This document shows positions 59,550-64,000 of a stretch of DNA of 64,000 nucleotides, in pieces. The position numbers and the translations under genes are program-made. The first letter of the stretch is position 1; every line of letters starts with the position of its first letter. This DNA comes from Combretum micranthum (lineage: Eukaryota; Streptophyta; Magnoliopsida; Myrtales; Combretaceae). The DNA lies in the NCBI GenBank assembly GCA_024138025.1, contig JAMXBD010001393.1, positions 310,001 through 374,000 of the forward strand, read 5' to 3'. Below the pieces are notes generated by a model that was not told the DNA's origin, did no database searches, and saw only the letters and a list, made by a program, of their open reading frames with translations.

Positions 59550-59810
59550 TACACAGGTCGTACACTTCCAAAGTTCTTATTTTTTTTTAAGGTACAAAGA
59601 GATACACATAACCTAATGTATAGGTTTCTGCGTGGGTAGCACTCTTCTAGGGTTTTATGTTTTTTACCATAGAGAGGTACACCACATAATGTATAGGCTC
59701 ACGCATGGGTCGTACATTTCCAAAACTTATTCTTTTCATGCTTTCGAGAGGTACACACACGAGCTACGCATTAGGTCATGCACTTCTAGATATTTTCCAT
59801 TCATGAATTT
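59550..59810. repeat. minisatellite-like array, about 80-bp period
   Basis: Units containing GG(T/G)(C/A)G(T/C)AC(A/T)(C/T)TTC and AGAG(A/G)TACAC...AATGTATAGG recur near 59,557, 59,636, 59,718 and 59,787. Weaker related text extends back to about 59,400 (GTGCACAAGCAAAGTATAC, then TGTGCATGGGCAAAGTATAC). The short ORFs here follow from the repeat. Confidence 0.55.
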
Positions 59811-60039
59811 TTCCTTACTTCTAAAACTAGAACATCCTTTAACAGTTCCACAAACATATTCCTTACCCTAAAACCATATTAAGACAGTTAACATCTTTTT
59901 AAACACATCCAATCTCATAAATAGTGTGTGTGTGTATATATATTTGTTAATCTTGTATGTGGATTTTGATGAGACAATATAATGTACAATTAACTATTCA
60001 ATCATTATAAACCGTACTTAATTAGTCAAATATACTTGT

Positions 60040-61124
60040 GCGTATGTTTTGCATCTTTTTGGAGTTTCCATAAGTTTTTAGCAAGAGAAAAATTCGTCGA
60101 AGATCAATTCGAGAACCAGATAAGCATGACAAACTCAAGATCAAAGCTTAACAAGTTTAAAAATGTAGAATCAGTGGTCGAGGGTTTGTCGGGGGCTTGA
60201 CGATCCTACTCCTTGAGGCGCGATAAGCTAAAAGACCAAAGTGTGATAAATTTAAAAATACATAGTCTTGGTCAAGGGTTACGTTGAGGGCCTAACATGT
60301 TGATCAATTTAGGCATGACAAGCTCAAAGCCAACACTTGACAAATAAGTTTAAACAAAAATAGTATTGTTCAAGGCCAAATGTGAAGGCACGACACACTG
60401 GGCGTGACATGTTTGAATTCAGGACTTAATAGAGTCCAAGTGAGCAAAGACTTATTGAGGGCAAATTTGTCGCGTAACGAGTTTTTAGGGCATGATAGTT
60501 TAAATATCGGAGCCGATGTGGCAAGAAAGAGCCGTTGAAGCACATTAAATGCTTGGCGACTTAAAAACGTTGTCTCTAACAAAATTTGAATTTTTGAAGG
60601 CTATATCTATATGTTGTCCTTTGGAGATTCAAAAGTAGCAAAGTGCATAAAGAGCTTTTATTTGCTATCTAACAAATTATTAATTTTCTTGTTGTCTTGT
60701 TCATTATATTTGCAATATCTACAAAGAGAGAGAAAAACAATTTAGTGCTCTGTTCTTACACTTGTAATCTCTTAAAGAACATCTAGAGAGAGAAAAGAAA
60801 TATTTTATTTCCGGTCTATTGTAAAGAATTGTAATTGTTCAACTTGAGCATACTTTTGTGATTAATAAAAGTGGCAGTGAAGTCCTCGATTGGAGGCATT
60901 GGTGGACCGTAGAGAGTAGGAAATGGACTGAATTTTACATTATATTTGGACTAATTTTCTTTATCCCTATCTTTTTTAGATTTCATATTGTTATCTGCTA
61001 TTGTATTTCTGCCACAATTAAAGTTATTTTTTATTTACCAAATTAAAATTTATAGTTTGAGCTTTTTAGAAAAAATACTCAATTCACCCCCTGCCTACTC
61101 TTGAGTATTCTTAGTGCGTTTTCA
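60040..61124 (+). repeat. probable copia 5' LTR (SIRE/Maximus-like)
   Basis: The 3' end carries CTCAATTCACCCCCTGCCTACTCTTGAGTATT and ends TTTTCA right before a primer site. An AATTCACCCCC block near the end is typical of SIRE-type plant copia LTRs. The interior has short repeated ACAAGCTCAAAG/CAAGTTTAAA phrases. The left boundary is uncertain and no second LTR lies in the window. Confidence 0.5.
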
Positions 61125-61125
61125 T

Positions 61126-61138
61126 TTGATATCATAGC
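61126..61138 (+). other. copia primer-binding site
   Basis: TTGATATCATAGC follows the LTR end CA by one base. It differs at two positions from TTGGTATCAGAGC, the initiator-Met tRNA site. Confidence 0.6.
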
Positions 61139-61184
61139 TATTCTCTATCTTATTTTTGCTTAACCATATAATAGAGTAAAGATC

Positions 61185-63110
61185 ATGGCATTTTATACAC
61201 TAGGATTTCTAGAGGGGTAGGCTATAAATAGTCCATCACTACTAAGTCAGGGTAATTACTCTTATTAGAAGTACAAGATGAAAATTTCTCTTGTAGCTCA
61301 CAATAGATTATTTTGGAACGTTAAAGAAAATGGGCCTTTAAAAAAAGAAGGAAAAAAGGAAAAAGATTACATTGAAGAAGACAAAAAAAAAAAATTTAAA
61401 TGAAATTACTATAAATATTTTGCATTATGTATTAAATGAAAAAAAATTTCAATAGAATATGTACATGTACATCTGCAAAAGAGATATAGGATGTACTGGA
61501 AAAGACTTATGAGAGAACTTCTAGAGTTCGTGATACAAAAATAAGTCTTTTATGTGATCAATTTTAAAATTTTAAAATGCTTCCTAATGAATCAATAGAT
61601 GAAATGCATAAGAGATTCATCAATATCATAAACCCTTTGAGTGTACTTGGGAATAACTTTACTAACTTGAAAATAAATTCTAAGCTTTTCAAGTCACTAC
61701 CCAATGATTGGGAAACTAAAAGAACGGCCATAGAAGAAGCACAAGACTTGTGTTATGAGCAAGGAAAAACTCCTTGGAGCACTCAAAACCCATAAGCTCA
61801 TCAAAAAACCAAGAGGAATCCAACAAGAAGGCAATTGCCTTAAAAGCCATAAGTCAAGATTCTAGTAATGATGAAGATGACAATAAGGAACTTGTCTTGA
61901 TAGCTAAGAAGCTTAAGAAGTTTATGAGGCCCAGTTTCAAGTCAAAAAGAGTAGACAATGACAACAGCTCATCCAAACAAAAAAAGAAGTATGTGATAAC
62001 TTGTTTCAAAAAACACAAACCTAGAAACATCCAATAATGCTATCCATTGATCAAAAAGACATCTAAAGGACCTAGAAAAGATACACTCATGGCCACTTGG
62101 AGTGATGAAGACTCATCCGACTCGGATGATGAAAATGTATGTTTCATGGCGCCAGATGATGAGGTAACTTCCCCCCTCTTTTCTTTTATATGCTGAGTGA
62201 TATGCAATGTATGATAAAGTACGTTGTAAGTTAGCTAAATTAGAGAAAAAGAACAATATGCTTAAATTGTTAATAACAGAGTAGGAGAAGTGCTAGAAAA
62301 TTTTCATATCAAACATGAACAAATTAAATCAGAAAATAATAAGTTGCATGATGAAATAAATATTATAAAATTAGGTAATGAAAAGATGAATAATAAGTGT
62401 AAGAAATTGAAAAGCAAAAAAACGAATTAAAGGAAATTAATGAGAAATTAATAGTTGATGGTGATTTGCTAGATATTGAGGTTAAAACCATAAAAAATGA
62501 TGAGAATGTTGCATGTGTTGGTAGTAGTAGTGACGAAATCATAAAAGAGCTAGAGATTTTGAAAAATGAAAATATATTGTTAAAAGATAGCTTAGATGAT
62601 TTAAAAGCTACTATAGCCAAATTTACAAATGGTAAAAAGAATTTGAATGCACTTCTTGGAAATCAAAAGTGTGATTTAAACAAATATGGAATTGACTATA
62701 AAGAAAGTAGTTGCAAATCCCATAAAATGTGTTTTGTAAAAGTCTCTCATGGGACATGTAATTACTGTGGCAAAACTGGTCACATTCCACACAAATGTGC
62801 AACATGAAAAACAATGTATTTGAATCGTCAAAGCAAGTTGGTTTGGGTTCCTAAGAGAGAGGTTCTTGTTCTATTTAACCAAAATGGTCCTAAACTCAAA
62901 TGGGTACCTAAGAAATAATAATCTGTTTTGCAGAGATCTTCAAATGGTAACAACAAATGGTACTTGGACAGTGGCTGCTCTAGACATATAACTAAAGATG
63001 CATCCAAGTTTACATTGCTAGACTTAAAAGATCAAGGAGTGTTACCTATGGAGACAATTGAAAATCAATTGTCCTTGGTGAAGGCAACATACTCATAAAC
63101 AAAGGAGCCT
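61185..63110 (+). pseudogene. truncated Ty1/copia gag-protease
   Basis: It starts MAFYTLGFLEG, with an NYSY-K-KMKISL phrase like the copia gag N-terminus. Next comes a UBN2-type gag segment (SIDEMHKRFINIINPLSVLG..., 61577-61795), a Lys-rich segment, a coiled coil (62466-62640) and a CCHC knuckle C-N-Y-C-G-K-T-G-H-I-P-H-K-C (62757-62798). The aspartic protease motif WYLDSGCSRHIT follows at 62958-62993. Similarity ends about 63,110 in ordinary AT-rich DNA, so integrase, reverse transcriptase and the 3' LTR are missing. Stops and frameshifts separate the pieces. Confidence 0.85.
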
Positions 63111-63114
63111 ACTG

Positions 63115-64000
63115 TAATCATTGTTCCATATAAAGGGGAGCAAACATGTCATTCATCTACTTGAAATCATAGCTGTCGAAATCACGATTTTACTCATACG
63201 ATTGTAGAAATTTACGTTTTTAGAAGGCCCTTTGGAGTTGACTCATATATAGAATTGTTTTTTTATGGCTACTTACAATTTCAATTGAGTCCATATGTAA
63301 AATTGGTATAATCTTACATTTTTAACTGAGTTTACCGACTTTATCTATTTAACTCAAATAGGTTAAAATATAAAAAATACAATTGTGTTTTTACAACTTT
63401 ATCAACTATTGGGATAATATGTGTCTTTCTCATCACCTTTCAATATGTATTTCCACACTTTCTATCTTTCTCTTGCCACTCCCTTCTCACTCTCCATTCT
63501 AAATTTGTAAAATTCATTCAAGTCGAGTTATAGTTACAGAGTTTATAAGAAAAGTTTTATTGTCTTTTTTATAATTAAAAAATTACGATAAAAAGCTGGA
63601 AAGTTAGATCCTAATTTAATTTATAACTTCTTTCAAACAAATTAATTGAAAAGAATTTACTTTGACTCTATTCTCTATTTTTTACGTATTTATATTATAA
63701 ATTAAGTGTTATTATGAAAATGAGAACTTACTTTCTTCATATTTTTTATATCCATTATATATTTTAGTTTTTTTATGACTTATGTGAGCATATTTATAGC
63801 TTTTCAAAGCTATTCAATATAGGTTGTAGGAACTTATATTTCTACTTTTTGATTCTACGTTCCAAATCCACAGACTCTTACGATTTTTTATAATCATAAG
63901 TTTGAAAACCTTACTTGAAATGACATTGAAAACTAACGATATGAAACGGAAACTAAAGTAAACCGTGTGATAAACTACTACTTTATCTAGGCAAACAAGT
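63115..64000. other. AT-rich DNA, nothing recognised
   Basis: No copia pol or LTR sequence continues here, and no gene is recognised up to the window end. Confidence 0.45.

Overview
The window looks like AT-rich nuclear DNA of a woody eudicot. The reasons are intron-bearing genes, a TIR-NBS-LRR (TNL) immune receptor (a class absent from grasses), and many nested plant transposons. The TIR domain has an FRGPD motif like flax L6-type receptors. That fits Myrtaceae-like plants, but the species cannot be fixed from the sequence. There is only one apparently intact host gene. Nearly everything else recognisable is a broken receptor copy or a mobile element.

Layout. 0-1.4 kb: a small LTR element of TRIM type and a 157-bp CACTA-type MITE. 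4.6-6.0 kb: a LINE C-terminal relic and a decayed tandem triplication. 8.4-9.1 kb: an LRR relic of a TNL on the plus strand. 9.3-15.0 kb: a very long solo-LTR-like insertion; its unoccupied counterpart lies at 53.1-53.4 kb. 15.5-20.4 kb: a duplicated block carrying a 3.9-kb Ty1/copia element, which itself contains a 368-bp MITE. 25.75-30.80 kb: a 5,048-bp Mutator-like element (MULE 1) with a perfect 9-bp target duplication, palindrome-rich inverted termini, a broken transposase and a captured plant mobile domain (PMD) gene. 30.87-35.53 kb: a MITE split by a 4.1-kb solo LTR. 35.8-37.9 kb: a TNL pseudogene without a TIR exon. 39.0-44.0 kb: a second, older MULE-PMD copy (MULE 2) interrupted by a hAT-type element. 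44.5-47.5 kb: a paralogue of the 15.5-kb and 35.6-kb blocks, with the unoccupied copia site. 47.5-50.7 kb: the intact four-exon TNL gene, predicted 879 aa. 51-60 kb: MITEs, a second hAT-type element, SINE-like heads and tandem repeats. 60-63.1 kb: a truncated copia element with LTR, primer site, gag and start of protease.

The locus appears to have grown by duplication of a TNL with its flanks, followed by repeated transposon insertion. Because paralogous blocks are present, several insertions can be checked against an empty site inside the same window. The most unusual system is the two-gene MULE-PMD transposon. Both copies share a TAG codon at the same place between an N-terminal PB1-like ORF and the transposase ORF. 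The younger copy has arrays of 27-bp palindromes at both ends. Its first catalytic motif was destroyed by a duplicated piece of its own intron.
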